A stretch of DNA of 64,000 bases from Arsenicicoccus cauae (GTDB lineage: Bacteria; Actinomycetota; Actinomycetes; Actinomycetales; Dermatophilaceae): assembly GCF_009707125.1 (NCBI RefSeq), contig NZ_WLVL01000037.1:1-64000 (forward strand), in the 5' to 3' direction. Shown one piece after another: positions 27,852-36,927 of this stretch. The translations under genes were made by a program, and so were the position numbers. The notes under the pieces were generated by a model. The model made no database searches. It worked only from the letters and a program-made list of their open reading frames with translations, and was not told the DNA's origin. The first letter of the stretch is position 1. Every line of letters starts with the position of its first letter.

Positions 27852-28738
27852 ATCAGTCCTGAGCTGTGGAGGCCGGATCGGACGATCTCGACCTGGTCGT
27901 CGGTGGCCGCGACCAGCGGCAGGCGCACGTCGGCGTGGGCGATGACGCCCAGCTCGACGAGGGCCGCCTTGGTCATGATGGCCCCCTGGGTCACGTTCAT
28001 CACGGCGTCGACGACGGGCACGAGGCGGCGATGGATCTCGCGCCCCCGCTCGACGTCGCCGCCCTGGAGGGCCCCCACCATCTCGGCATACGCGTCCCCG
28101 GCCACCTGGGCGACGACGCTGACGATGCCGACGGCGCCGAGCGCCAGGTGGGAGAAGTTGGCGACGTCGTCGCCGGAGTACCACTGCAGGTCCGTCTCGC
28201 GCTGGACCTTGGTCGCCGCCCACAGGTCGCCCTTGGCATCCTTGACGGCCACGATGCGCGGGTGGTCCGCGAGCCGGACGAGCAGCTCGGTGGGGATCGG
28301 CACGCCCGCCCGGCCGGGGATGTCGTAGAGCATGACGGGCAGCTCGGTGGCGTCGGCCACCGCTCGGAAGTGGGCCTCGAGCCCGGCCACGGGGGGCTTG
28401 TTGTAGTAGGGCGTCACCACGAGGAGACCGTCCGCACCCGCGTCCGCGGCCTGGCCGGCGAGCTCGATGGTGTGCCGGGTGTCGTTGGTGCCGACACCGG
28501 CGATGACGTGCACCCCCTCGCCGACGGTATCGCGCACGAGGCGGACCAGCTCGGCCTTCTCGTCGTCCGTCGTCGTCGGCGACTCGCCGGTGGTGCCGTT
28601 GACGACGATGCCGTCGTGGCCGTGCCCGACGAGGTGGCGCGCGACCTGCTGCACCCCGTCGCGGTCGATCGCACCGCCGGGCAGCATCGGGGTCACCATG
28701 GCCGACAGGACGCGGCCGAACGCGGGTGAGGTCGTCAT
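27848..28738 (-). CDS. dapA: 4-hydroxy-tetrahydrodipicolinate synthase
   Basis: A 296-residue class I aldolase that condenses pyruvate with aspartate semialdehyde in lysine and diaminopimelate synthesis. The GTTGESPTT motif, VVTPYYNKP with the catalytic tyrosine, and the Schiff-base lysine in AVKDAKGD are present. The ATG at 28738 follows a TACATT -10 by six bases, so the transcript is probably leaderless. First gene of dapA-rnj-EEP. Confidence 0.95.
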   Translation of the reverse strand: MTTSPAFGRVLSAMVTPMLPGGAIDRDGVQQVARHLVGHGHDGIVVNGTTGESPTTTDDEKAELVRLVRDTVGEGVHVIAGVGTNDTRHTIELAGQAADAGADGLLVVTPYYNKPPVAGLEAHFRAVADATELPVMLYDIPGRAGVPIPTELLVRLADHPRIVAVKDAKGDLWAATKVQRETDLQWYSGDDVANFSHLALGAVGIVSVVAQVAGDAYAEMVGALQGGDVERGREIHRRLVPVVDAVMNVTQGAIMTKAALVELGVIAHADVRLPLVAATDDQVEIVRSGLHSSGLM

Positions 28739-28744
28739 GAGGTC

Positions 28745-28750
28745 AATGTA
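28745..28750 (-). promoter_or_regulatory. -10 element of dapA (leaderless)
   Basis: TACATT on the minus strand, followed by six bases and the dapA ATG; no ribosome site. Confidence 0.5.
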
Positions 28751-28854
28751 TCCCGCGATGCCGGGCCCGGTCGGTGACCGCCACGGGCGCCGGCAGCCGG
28801 GCCGGAGGCGGAGGAGGGGGACGAGGGGACGAGGGGGACGAGGCGGGTAGACAT

Positions 28855-28904
28855 GTGAATCGCGTAGCCACCCGCTCGGGGGTCCGGGTGGCTACGCGAT
28901 TCAC
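28855..28904. repeat. perfect 20-bp inverted repeat between dapA and thyA
   Basis: Arms 28855-28874 and 28885-28904 are exact complements (first arm starts GTGAATCGCGTAGCC), separated by a ten-base spacer. It sits upstream of both divergent genes, where no gene ends, so a terminator role is unlikely. Flanked on the left by G-rich GGACGAGG-type repeats. The 302-base gap 28739-29040 otherwise holds promoter signals only. Confidence 0.9.
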
Positions 28905-28957
28905 GAGATACATCGGCCAGTGGGCCCGTCTCGTTACACCGTCGCCGGACCGGATGG

Positions 28958-28973
28958 TGTGACCTGGCTCACA
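28958..28973. promoter_or_regulatory. perfect TGTGA-N6-TCACA site, CRP/GlxR-type operator
   Basis: TGTGACCTGGCTCACA matches the CRP-family consensus in both half-sites. Its centre is about 63 bases upstream of the thyA -10 element and about 215 bases upstream of dapA. In corynebacteria and mycobacteria GlxR/Crp proteins use this sequence; the regulator here is not identified. Confidence 0.6.
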
Positions 28974-29027
28974 TCCACGCCGTGAGTGCCCGCGCCGGTC
29001 GATGACGGTATGCCGGACCCACCCCGC

Positions 29028-29033
29028 TACCGT
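29028..29033 (+). promoter_or_regulatory. -10 element of thyA (leaderless)
   Basis: TACCGT, seven bases before the ATG at 29041; no Shine-Dalgarno sequence. A TGACGG at 29003-29008 may be a weak -35 with long spacing. Confidence 0.5.
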
Positions 29034-29040
29034 GGTCGCC

Positions 29041-29832
29041 ATGCAGCAGTACCTCGACCTCCTCGACCACGTCCTGACGACCGGGGTGGACAAGTCGGAC
29101 CGCACGGGGACCGGCACCCGCAGCGTCTTCGGCCACCAGATGCGGTTCGACCTCGGCCAGGGCTTCCCGGTCCTCACGACCAAGAAGCTCCACCTGAGGT
29201 CGATCATCGGCGAGCTGCTGTGGTTCCTGCGGGGCGACACCAACGTGCGCTGGCTCCAGGAGCGCGGCATCACGATCTGGGACGAGTGGGCCGACGAGCA
29301 CGGCGACCTCGGCCCCGTCTACGGCCACCAGTGGCGGTCCTGGCCGACCCCCGACGGTCGGTCGGTCGACCAGATCGACCAGGTCGTCACCTCGTTGCGG
29401 ACCAACCCGGACTCGCGCCGGCACATCGTGTCGGCCTGGAACGTCGCCGACGTCGACCGCATGGCCCTGCCGCCGTGCCACACCATGTTCCAGTTCTACG
29501 TGGCCGAGGGGCGCCTGTCCTGCCAGCTCTACCAGCGCAGCGCCGACATCTTCCTCGGGGTGCCCTTCAACATCGCGTCGTACGCCCTGCTCACCATGAT
29601 GGTCGCCCAGCAGACGGACCTCGAGCCGGGCGACTTCGTGCACACGCTCGGCGACGCCCACCTCTACGCCAACCACCTCGACCAGGCGCGGCTGCAGCTC
29701 ACGCGCTCGCCCCACCCGCTGCCGACCATGCACATCGCTCGCCGGCCCTCCATCGACGCCTACGAGCTCGAGGACTTCACCCTCGAGGGCTATGTGGCCG
29801 ACCCGTCGATCAAGGCCCCGATCGCCGTATGA
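29041..29832 (+). CDS. thyA: thymidylate synthase
   Basis: A 263-residue folate-dependent thymidylate synthase, converting dUMP to dTMP with methylene-tetrahydrofolate. The catalytic cysteine is Cys146 in [11 protein letters not shown], the same number as in E. coli; the phosphate-binding arginines RTGTGT and RRHIVSAWN and the C-terminal IKAPIAV are intact. ATG 29041 is preferred over an upstream start because it gives the standard N-terminus MQQYLDLL. The stop overlaps folA. Confidence 0.97.
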   Translation: MQQYLDLLDHVLTTGVDKSDRTGTGTRSVFGHQMRFDLGQGFPVLTTKKLHLRSIIGELLWFLRGDTNVRWLQERGITIWDEWADEHGDLGPVYGHQWRSWPTPDGRSVDQIDQVVTSLRTNPDSRRHIVSAWNVADVDRMALPPCHTMFQFYVAEGRLSCQLYQRSADIFLGVPFNIASYALLTMMVAQQTDLEPGDFVHTLGDAHLYANHLDQARLQLTRSPHPLPTMHIARRPSIDAYELEDFTLEGYVADPSIKAPIAV

Positions 29833-30323
29833 CGTCCAGGACGCTCACCCTCGTCGCCGCCGTGGGACGCAACGGCGCGCTCGGGCGCGAGGGGGCCCTG
29901 CTGTGGCGGCTGCCCGGTGACCTCCCGCGGTTCAAGGCCCTGACCGAGGGACGTCCGCTGGTCATGGGCCGCAAGACCTACGAGTCCATCGGGCGCGCCC
30001 TGCCCGGCCGGCGCACGATCGTGATCACCCGTGACCCCGGGTGGTCCGTGGCCGACGCGGAGTCCGCGTCCTCCCTGGAGGAGGCCCTGGCCCTGGCCGG
30101 CGAGGGAGAGGTGTGCTGCGGTGGCGGGGGCGAGATCTATGCCCTCGCCCTGCCCCTGGCGGACCGGCTCGAGCTGACCGAGGTGGACGACGCCCCGGAG
30201 GCCGACACGTGGTTCCCCGAGGTCGATCGCGAGCAGTGGCGCGAGGTCCGGCGCGAGCAGGTCGCCGGGACCGACGCCCACCCGGGCTTCGCGTTCGTGA
30301 CCTACGACCGCGTGAGGGGCTGA
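29829..30323 (+). CDS. folA: dihydrofolate reductase
   Basis: A 164-residue DHFR that regenerates tetrahydrofolate after the ThyA reaction. Signatures are [48 protein letters not shown] and CGGGGEIY. Its ATG overlaps the thyA stop (ATGA), the usual coupled pair. Confidence 0.95.
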   Translation: MTSRTLTLVAAVGRNGALGREGALLWRLPGDLPRFKALTEGRPLVMGRKTYESIGRALPGRRTIVITRDPGWSVADAESASSLEEALALAGEGEVCCGGGGEIYALALPLADRLELTEVDDAPEADTWFPEVDREQWREVRREQVAGTDAHPGFAFVTYDRVRG

Positions 30324-30328
30324 GGCGC

Positions 30329-30706
30329 GTGCGCAACCGCGCCGTCCTGCTGCTCATGCTCCCGGCGGTCCTGGCCGCGGTGGGTGTCGCCGTGGCCTGG
30401 ACCCGCTCCCGCGAGCTGGCGGCCCGGGCGAGGGCTGGGCGGCGCGGCCGGGCGCTCGTCTGGCCCCTCACCCTCGGCGGCGCGCTGGTCGGGCTCTTCG
30501 TGGGGGTGGTCGTGGGTGTGCTGACGGGCCTGGTGGGGGGGCATGCCGACCTCGGCCGCGACGCGATGGACGGCACCTTCCTGCTCGTCCCGGGGATGCT
30601 CGCGGGGCTCGGCGCGGGCCTCGCCCGGTGGGCGACCATCACGGCCGTATGGCGCCGCCCGACCCGCGTGCACCGACCACGTCTGCGCCGGCCGGGCCGA
30701 CGCTGA
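30329..30706 (+). CDS. small membrane protein of unknown function
   Basis: A 125-residue protein with three likely transmembrane helices (about residues 5-23, 44-68 and 82-100), separated by Arg-rich loops and ending in a basic tail. It starts at GTG 30329, five bases after folA, so it is probably the third gene of that operon. No family recognised. Its 3' end overlaps the convergent NAT-like gene by 68 bases, and its stop falls inside an 18-bp direct repeat. Confidence 0.65.
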   Translation: MRNRAVLLLMLPAVLAAVGVAVAWTRSRELAARARAGRRGRALVWPLTLGGALVGLFVGVVVGVLTGLVGGHADLGRDAMDGTFLLVPGMLAGLGAGLARWATITAVWRRPTRVHRPRLRRPGRR

Positions 30707-31559
30707 CCTCTGGCTCGACGCTGACCTCTGGGTCGACGCCGACGTCCGGCGACGGGTCTGCGGTGAGCTCCCACAGGCGGTGCTGCTCGTCTTCGGCGAG
30801 GCCGGGCAGCCCCAGCCCGAACCTCCCCCGCAGCTGCTCGACCCACTCCTCGGCGGTCGTGAGGTGACGCACCTGCCAGCCCTGGGGGGTGCGGATGCGC
30901 AGCGTCCTCAGGTGCAGCATCTCCACGGCCCCGGAAGTCCTGCGCTGGGCCCAGGCGGTGCGGCGGTAGGGCGAGTCGGGGTCGCGGCACACCCGGTCGT
31001 ACAGCTGCTCGAACGAGGCTGGCGCGGCCGGGGCGAGGGTCAGCTCCACGGCGCGCAGGGCACGTGGACGACGATCGTGCTCGATCCTCCACACCCCCTC
31101 GCCGCGGTGGCGGACCTCGTAGCGGAAGCCGCCCTGCAGGTAGGTGCCCGGCAGGAGCGGGAGCGGCTCCAGGTGGCCCGTCCCGGTGCCCACGTCCAGC
31201 AGCCACCGCACCCCGTCGACGGTGGCGGTGACGACGCAGTGTTCACCGTGGTGCCGGCTCGCCTCGAGCTGGAAGGTCGACTGGGCCGTCGCCCGGTGCA
31301 GCACCGGGTCGAGGCCCAGCTCACGCAGCAGCCAGCACAGACCGACGTTGAGCTGCAGGCACCCGCCGCCCTCGCCGTCCAGGAGGGCCTCGACGAGCTC
31401 CGGCTCCACCAGGCGCGGGACGCGACCGCGGACCATCCACACGGTGTCGTGGGCGAAGCGGTCCACGTGCGCCGCGTGCACCCGAGCGAGGTAGCGGGCG
31501 GTTGGGCGCTGACGGGGCAGCCCCAGCTGGTCGAGGTAGCGCTGCACGAGATCCCCCAT
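30639..31559 (-). CDS. arylamine N-acetyltransferase family protein
   Basis: A 306-residue protein of the arylamine N-acetyltransferase (NAT) family. The cysteine-protease-like triad is visible: Cys67 in GGGCLQLN, His107 in GEHCVVTATVDG and Asp122 in WLLDVGTG, the last two at the same numbers as in Salmonella NAT. These enzymes acetylate arylamines or hydrazines from acetyl-CoA; the natural substrate here is unknown. A roughly 40-residue acidic and Gly-rich tail with a repeated VxPEVSV unit extends over the neighbouring gene's 3' end. TAGGGT ends six bases before the ATG. Confidence 0.82.
   Translation of the reverse strand: MGDLVQRYLDQLGLPRQRPTARYLARVHAAHVDRFAHDTVWMVRGRVPRLVEPELVEALLDGEGGGCLQLNVGLCWLLRELGLDPVLHRATAQSTFQLEASRHHGEHCVVTATVDGVRWLLDVGTGTGHLEPLPLLPGTYLQGGFRYEVRHRGEGVWRIEHDRRPRALRAVELTLAPAAPASFEQLYDRVCRDPDSPYRRTAWAQRRTSGAVEMLHLRTLRIRTPQGWQVRHLTTAEEWVEQLRGRFGLGLPGLAEDEQHRLWELTADPSPDVGVDPEVSVEPEVSVGPAGADVVGARGSGGAIRP
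30699..30734. repeat. 18-bp direct repeat in the overlapping gene ends
   Basis: GACGCTGACCTCTGGCTC and GACGCTGACCTCTGGGTC follow each other directly, with one mismatch. The repeat encodes part of the acidic tail of the NAT-like protein and contains the stop codon of the membrane-protein gene. Confidence 0.8.
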
Positions 31560-31565
31560 GCCTCG

Positions 31566-31571
31566 ACCCTA
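31566..31571 (-). promoter_or_regulatory. -10 element of the NAT-like gene (leaderless)
   Basis: TAGGGT on the minus strand, six bases from the ATG at 31559. Confidence 0.5.
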
Positions 31572-31588
31572 GGCCTGCCTGCGAGGTC

Positions 31589-32368
31589 TCACCACCGGCC
31601 GAGCAGCTGGCCGGCGATCCGGATCACGAAGGTCCCCACCACGACGATGAAGACGATGCGGACGAAGCCCGTGCCGCGCGACACGGCGGTCCGCGCCCCG
31701 ATGTAGCCACCGGCGATGTTGGCCAGTCCCATGACCACGCCGATCGGCCACATGACCGCCCCGTGGGGGACGAAGACCGCGAGGGCCGCGAGGTTGGTCG
31801 CGAAGTTGGCGATCTTGGCCTTGGCGCTGGCCTCGAGGAAGGCGTAGCCGGTCAGCCCGACGAGCGCGAAGACGAAGAACGACCCGGTGCCGGGCCCGAG
31901 TGCCCCGTCGTAGAAGCCGACGACCGCCCCGATGACCAGGGCCGCCGCGAGGTGGTGGCGACCGGAGAAGCGCAGCTGCGTGGACGCGCCGAGACTGGGC
32001 TTGAGCACCGTGTAGGCGCCGACCACCACGAGCGCCACCAGGATGATCGGGTTGAACGCCTTCTTGGGGATCCGGGTGGCGACGACCGCACCGAGCGACG
32101 ACCCGGCGAACGCCGCGACCGCGAGCGGGATCGCGGTGCGCAGGTCCGGACGCACCCGGCGGTAGTAGGTGACCGCGCTCGTCGAGGTGCCGCAGATCGA
32201 GGCCAGCTTGTTGGTGGCGAGGATCTGCGCGGGCGAGGCGCCGGGCAGCCCCACGAGCAGCGCGGGCAGCTGGATCAGCCCTCCCCCGCCCACGACGGCG
32301 TCGACCCACCCCGCGCAGAACGCGCATCCGACGAGGAAGAGGACGACCTGCAGCGACAGCTCACCCAC
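31589..32368 (-). CDS. TauE/SafE family membrane exporter
   Basis: A 259-residue membrane protein with about eight hydrophobic helices. The duplicated TauE/SafE motifs are present: CAGWVDAVVGGGGLIQLPALL in the first half (split here as AGWVDAVVGGGG and LIQLPALL) and GFYDGALGPGTGSFF in the second. Members export sulfite, sulfoacetate or similar anions; the substrate is not shown. It starts at GTG 32368, eight bases inside the HAD gene, so it is coupled to proS-HAD. Confidence 0.87.
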   Translation of the reverse strand: MGELSLQVVLFLVGCAFCAGWVDAVVGGGGLIQLPALLVGLPGASPAQILATNKLASICGTSTSAVTYYRRVRPDLRTAIPLAVAAFAGSSLGAVVATRIPKKAFNPIILVALVVVGAYTVLKPSLGASTQLRFSGRHHLAAALVIGAVVGFYDGALGPGTGSFFVFALVGLTGYAFLEASAKAKIANFATNLAALAVFVPHGAVMWPIGVVMGLANIAGGYIGARTAVSRGTGFVRIVFIVVVGTFVIRIAGQLLGRW

Positions 32369-33143
32369 GCCCGCACCACCGGTCGACGATCGTGAGGACG
32401 TCGAGCAGCTCGTGCGCGACCGCGTCGGGCTCCGCGTCGTGCGAGACCTGCTGCTCCACGGGGATCCGCGAGTGCGGGACCCACACGGCACGCATGCCGG
32501 CCCGCTGGGGGCCGTGGACGTCCTCGAAGGACCGGTCCCCGACGTAGACGCACCGGTCCGGCTCGACGCCCACCGCCCGCGCGGCGGCGAGGAAGGCCTC
32601 GGGGTGCGGCTTGGCCCACGGGATCTCGCTGGAGTAGACGTCGGCGTCGATGAGGTGGGCCACCCCGTCGCGCTCGAAGACCCCGCGGTGGTAGTCGCGG
32701 GTCCAGATCGTGTTGGACAGCACGCCGACGCGGATCCCGCGCTCGCGCAGACCGGTCCACAGGGGCTCGACCTGGGGGTCGGTGAGCGTGTGCGGCTCCC
32801 AGAAGGTCTCGTAGGCCGCCAGGCCGGCGAGGGTCGCCTCGTCCTCGGGGTCCAGGCCCACCTGGGTCAGCAGGTCGGCGAGGCGGCCCGACTCGTGAGT
32901 GGTGCGAGCGCGCTGCCACAGGGCGTCCTCCGCGAGCAGGATCCGGGCCGTGAGCTCGTGGAGCGAGCAGGCCAGGGTGCCGTAGCCGCGGGAGAACTCC
33001 ACCCACTGCTGGCGCAGGTCCACGTCGTGCCACGGGGTGAGGGTGCCGCCCCAGTCGAAGATGACGGCGCCGACCGGCGACGGAGCGGCGTCCGAGGCGT
33101 CCGTGGCTCCCGGCGCCCCCGCACCCGCACCCGCACCCGTCAG
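32361..33143 (-). CDS. HAD-family hydrolase with likely CTG start
   Basis: A haloacid dehalogenase-like phosphatase of about 260 residues. Motif I is FDWGGT (nucleophile near residue 30), motif II is VLSNT, and motif III/IV is KPHPEAF with [10 protein letters not shown]. No ATG, GTG or TTG exists between the end of proS and motif I. A CTG at 33143 overlaps the proS stop as CTGA, just as other genes here overlap by ATGA or GTGA, so CTG is the most likely start. The first 25 residues would be Ala/Gly-rich. The substrate is unknown. Confidence 0.8.
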   Translation of the reverse strand: MTGAGAGAGAPGATDASDAAPSPVGAVIFDWGGTLTPWHDVDLRQQWVEFSRGYGTLACSLHELTARILLAEDALWQRARTTHESGRLADLLTQVGLDPEDEATLAGLAAYETFWEPHTLTDPQVEPLWTGLRERGIRVGVLSNTIWTRDYHRGVFERDGVAHLIDADVYSSEIPWAKPHPEAFLAAARAVGVEPDRCVYVGDRSFEDVHGPQRAGMRAVWVPHSRIPVEQQVSHDAEPDAVAHELLDVLTIVDRWCGRG

Positions 33144-34924
33144 GACCGCACCTCGCGGGCGACCTCGGCCACCACGTCGGCGACGGCCACCTCGCGACGG
33201 TCGCCCGAGCGCCGGTCCTTGATCTCCACGGTGCCGCCCGCGAGGCCCTTGCCGACGATGACGATGGTCGGCACGCCGATCAGCTCGGCGTCCTTGAACT
33301 TCACGCCGGGGCTGACCTTGGCGCGGTCGTCGACGATGGAGGAGATCCCCTGCCGCGCGAGCTCGCTCGCGATCCGGTCCGCCTCGACGAGCACCGCCTC
33401 GTCCTTGCCCGTGGCGACGACGTGGACGTCGGCAGGCGCGACGTTGCGGGGCCACACCAGACCCAGGTCGTCGTGGTTGGCCTCGGCGAGGGCGGCGACG
33501 GCCCGCGAGACACCGATGCCGTAGGAGCCCATCGTGACGGTGACGAGCCGGCCGTTCTCGTCCAGCACCTTGAGGCCGAGGGCCTCGGCATACTTGCGAC
33601 CCAGCTGGAAGATGTGGCCCATCTCGATGCCACGGGCGGTCCGCAGGGTGCCGACGCCGTCCGGGGCTACGTCGCCGTCGCGGACCTCGGCGGCCTGAAC
33701 CGTCCCGTCGGTGGTGAAGTCGCGGCCGTGGACCAGGTTGATCACGTGGACGCCCGCCCGGTTGGCCCCGGTGGCCCACGCGGACCCCTCGGCCACGCGC
33801 GGGTCGAGCAGGTAGCGGATGCCCGTGCGGGACACGACCTCGCCGGCCTCGTCGCGCTCGACGGTCTCGCCGAGCACGCCGGGCCCGATGTAGCCGCGCA
33901 CCAGCTGCGGGTAGGCCGCGAAGTCGGCCTCGGTGAACTCCTCGACCTCGGCCGGGGCGACCTGCGCCTCGAGGCGCTTGAGGTCGACCTGCCGGTCGCC
34001 GGGCAGCCCGACGACCAGGGGCGAACGGGTGCCGTCGGGGTGGACCAGCATCACGACGACGTTCTTGAGGGTGTCGGCGGCGGTCCAGGCCCGGCCGTCG
34101 GGGCGCGGGTGCTGGGCGTTCAGCACGTCGACGAGGGTGTCGATGGTGGGGGTGTCCGGCGTGTCGACCTCCTGCGCCGTGGGGACGCCGGACGCGTCGA
34201 CGGGCTCGGCCTGCGGGACGACCACGGCCTCCACGTTCGCGGCATACCCGCTGTCGTCCCGCACGAAGGTGTCCTCGCCGACCTCGCTGATCGCGAGGAA
34301 CTCCTCGCTGGCCGACCCGCCCATCGCGCCGGAGGTCGCCTGGACGATGACGTAGTCGAAGCCGAGCCGGTCGAAGATCTTGACGTAGGCCTCGCGGTGC
34401 GCGTCGTAGGACTTCTGCAGGCCCTCGTCGGAGACGTCGAAGGAGTACGAGTCCTTCATGATGAACTCGCGCCCGCGCAGCAGTCCGGCGCGGGGCCGCG
34501 CCTCGTCGCGGTACTTCGTCTGGATCTGGTAGATCGACAGCGGCAGGTCCTTGTAGGAGCTGTAGAGGTCCTTGACCGCGAGGGTGAACATCTCCTCGTG
34601 GGTCGGCCCGAGCAGCATGTCGGTGCCCTTTCGGTCCGTGAGGCGAAAGAGGTTGTCGCCGTACTCCGTCCAGCGCCCGGTCGCCTCGTAGGGCTCGCGC
34701 GGCAGCAGCGCCGGGAAGCTCAGCTCCTGGGAGATCTGGTCCATCTCCTCGCGGACGATGCCCTCGACGCGACGAAGCACCTTGAGCCCTAGGGGGAGCC
34801 AGCTGTAGACGCCGGGCGCCGCGCGACGGACGTAGCCGGCGCGCACGAGCAGCCGGTGGCCGGGCAGCTCCGCGTCGGCCGGGTCCTCGCGCAGGGTCCG
34901 CAGGAACAGGGACGACATGCGCAT
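33140..34924 (-). CDS. proS: prolyl-tRNA synthetase, bacterial type
   Basis: A 594-residue class II synthetase. Motif 2 ([21 protein letters not shown], spanning the motif with its conserved RGREF) and motif 3 (GSYGIGVSR) are clear, and the editing INS domain lies between them (about residues 230-410). The ATG at 34924, giving [14 protein letters not shown], is preferred because homologues start with [10 protein letters not shown]; a GTG at 34939 is possible. First gene of proS-HAD-tauE. Confidence 0.95.
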   Translation of the reverse strand: MRMSSLFLRTLREDPADAELPGHRLLVRAGYVRRAAPGVYSWLPLGLKVLRRVEGIVREEMDQISQELSFPALLPREPYEATGRWTEYGDNLFRLTDRKGTDMLLGPTHEEMFTLAVKDLYSSYKDLPLSIYQIQTKYRDEARPRAGLLRGREFIMKDSYSFDVSDEGLQKSYDAHREAYVKIFDRLGFDYVIVQATSGAMGGSASEEFLAISEVGEDTFVRDDSGYAANVEAVVVPQAEPVDASGVPTAQEVDTPDTPTIDTLVDVLNAQHPRPDGRAWTAADTLKNVVVMLVHPDGTRSPLVVGLPGDRQVDLKRLEAQVAPAEVEEFTEADFAAYPQLVRGYIGPGVLGETVERDEAGEVVSRTGIRYLLDPRVAEGSAWATGANRAGVHVINLVHGRDFTTDGTVQAAEVRDGDVAPDGVGTLRTARGIEMGHIFQLGRKYAEALGLKVLDENGRLVTVTMGSYGIGVSRAVAALAEANHDDLGLVWPRNVAPADVHVVATGKDEAVLVEADRIASELARQGISSIVDDRAKVSPGVKFKDAELIGVPTIVIVGKGLAGGTVEIKDRRSGDRREVAVADVVAEVAREVRS

Positions 34925-35046
34925 GATCTCACCGGGCACGGTGGGGCTCCTCAGGTCGGCGGAGGTGGGACCACGGCAGGATATCGGCCCTGGCTGACCG
35001 GCCTCGACCGCGCCCGGGCGTAGCCTCTGAGGTGGAGGTGAGGGTC

Positions 35047-36612
35047 GTGGCAGAGTGCGTCGAGACGCCGGGCGGGGGCGGGCCACCGGCAGGAGGGCCA
35101 GGCGTCGAGCCCCTCACGCTGCAGGCGGGACTGGCCGCCGCAGCGGACGCCGTGGAGCAGGCGGTGGCGGCGGCGACCACCGCCCACCTGCACCTCACCG
35201 AGGCCCTGGCCGCCGACCGGACCTGGTCCAGGCCCGGGGACGCCGTCCTCGACGAGATCATGACGCGGCGCACCGACGTCGGTCTGTATGCCGCCGGCCA
35301 GCTCGTCGACCAGCTCCGCTCCGAGGCCGAGGTCGCCGCGTCGCGCTTCCCCCGCCTCGGGATGGCCGGCGAGGAGGTGCTGCCCATCCCCCGCGACGAC
35401 GCGCCCGACGTCGTCGCCGCCTGGTGGCGGGGCCTGGCCCCCGAGGACCGCGAGGAGGTGCTGCGGCGCCACGCCCCCTGGGCGGGGAGGGCCGACGGGC
35501 TGCCCACCGCCGTCCGGCACGCGGCCAACCTGCAGGTCCTCGAGGCCGAGATCGCCCGGCGCAGCCGCGAGCTCGACGTCGACACCGGCGCACCCGCGGA
35601 CGAGGCCACGGTCGAGGAGGAGCGGGACCTGCGAGGGCTGCTCAAGCTGCGGGCACTCTTCGCCGACCCCGACCTGCTGGCCGAGGTCCCCGAGGGGCTC
35701 GCGCAGGTCAGCACGCTGCCGACGCGACGGTTCCTCTATCTGCTCGACGCCCGCAGCTATCCCCTGAGGACCGCCATCGCGCTCGGCGACCCCGACACCG
35801 CCACCCACGTGGTGGTGCACGTCCCGGGCACGACCACCACCGTGGACCTGCGCCTCTATCGCGAGGCCACCTGGATGTCCTGGCTGCGCGACGAGGCGGT
35901 GCGGCTGCTCGACGGGGACGCCCGCGTGGCGGTGATCGACTGGATCGGCTACCGGGCGCCCTACGACATCGCCACCCGAAAGGCGCTGGGAGACACCGGG
36001 ATGCGCGTGCTCGTGCCCGGCGAGGCATCCGACCCGCGCTATGCGCGGGAGGCTGCCGGCCACCTCGCCAGGACCCTGCAGGGCGTCCGTGAGATCACCC
36101 CCGCCGGAGCCCGCGTCGTGGCGAGCGGGCACTCCTACGGCGCCTCTGCCATGGGACTCGCCCTGTCCCAGCTGGCCGCCGGGGGCGCGCACGTCGTCGA
36201 CGCCGCCATGACGGCCGGCGCACCAGGGATCTTCGCCTCCAGCCTGTCCGACCTCGGCCTGGCGCCGGGCACGTTGTACGCCTGCATCGCCCCCGGCGAC
36301 CTCATCGGCATGCTCGGCGTCTTCGGCGGCGAGGTCCTGCGCATCGGCGGCGTGCAGCAGCTGTCCCCCCTCGCCCGCCGGGTGGTCTACCCCGACGGGT
36401 CCTGGACCGTCCTGCGCCCACCGGTCGGACACGAGCAGTACTACCACCGAGGCACCTCCAGCCTGCTCCACCTGGCCGCCGTGGCCGCGGGCGACACCGA
36501 GCGGATCAAGCTGATGAGGCGCCCGTGGTCGATGCTCACGGGCGGCTCGTCAGGACCCGCCGAGGCGGGCAGCTCGGGTGACTCAGGTGACTCAGGTGGG
36601 TCGGTCGACTGA
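35047..36612 (+). CDS. DUF1023 alpha/beta hydrolase
   Basis: A 521-residue actinobacterial protein with a C-terminal alpha/beta-hydrolase domain of the DUF1023 type. The nucleophile elbow is GHSYGA with Ser363. The N-terminal 200 residues are mostly helical, Ala/Glu-rich, and resemble the helical region usual ahead of this domain. Substrate unknown; no signal peptide is visible. The GTG at 35047 has GGAGGT seven bases upstream and is preferred over GTG 35032. The C-terminal tail repeats GDSG. Confidence 0.83.
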   Translation: MAECVETPGGGGPPAGGPGVEPLTLQAGLAAAADAVEQAVAAATTAHLHLTEALAADRTWSRPGDAVLDEIMTRRTDVGLYAAGQLVDQLRSEAEVAASRFPRLGMAGEEVLPIPRDDAPDVVAAWWRGLAPEDREEVLRRHAPWAGRADGLPTAVRHAANLQVLEAEIARRSRELDVDTGAPADEATVEEERDLRGLLKLRALFADPDLLAEVPEGLAQVSTLPTRRFLYLLDARSYPLRTAIALGDPDTATHVVVHVPGTTTTVDLRLYREATWMSWLRDEAVRLLDGDARVAVIDWIGYRAPYDIATRKALGDTGMRVLVPGEASDPRYAREAAGHLARTLQGVREITPAGARVVASGHSYGASAMGLALSQLAAGGAHVVDAAMTAGAPGIFASSLSDLGLAPGTLYACIAPGDLIGMLGVFGGEVLRIGGVQQLSPLARRVVYPDGSWTVLRPPVGHEQYYHRGTSSLLHLAAVAAGDTERIKLMRRPWSMLTGGSSGPAEAGSSGDSGDSGGSVD

Positions 36613-36634
36613 TCAGTCTGGGTCCTCGTGACTG

Positions 36635-36830
36635 ACGGCCGCGCGTCTCCGGCATCGTCACGATGATCAGCGAGGACAGCGGCACCATGGCGACGGTGCA
36701 GCAGGCCGTGAGGACGAGCATCATCGGCTTGCGCCCGATCCGGTCGGACGAGGCACCGAGCGGGTACTGCAGGGCGATGAAGACGACGATCGAGATCGTC
36801 AGTGCAGCACCGACCTCGGCGTCGCCGGCG
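36635..36830 (-). pseudogene. remnant of an MFS (metabolite:H+ symporter type) transporter
   Basis: About 62 codons on the minus strand read GAALTISIVVFIALQYPLG, then SSDRIGRKPMMLVL, then soon VTMPETRGR. The first two segments match an internal part of MHS-type MFS permeases (helix followed by the loop motif SDRIGRK), while PETRGR is normally at the far C-terminus, so helices between have been lost. No start codon or N-terminal half is present. It fills most of the 315-base gap between the DUF1023 and GNAT genes (36613-36927). Confidence 0.75.
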
Positions 36831-36927
36831 GCGGGAGGGTGGATTCGGCCGCCACCCTGCGACGAGCCGTCGCCCCTTCCTGACGGGCGGTCGGTGATCG
36901 CATGTCTACCCGTCGTCCAGCGTGAGG

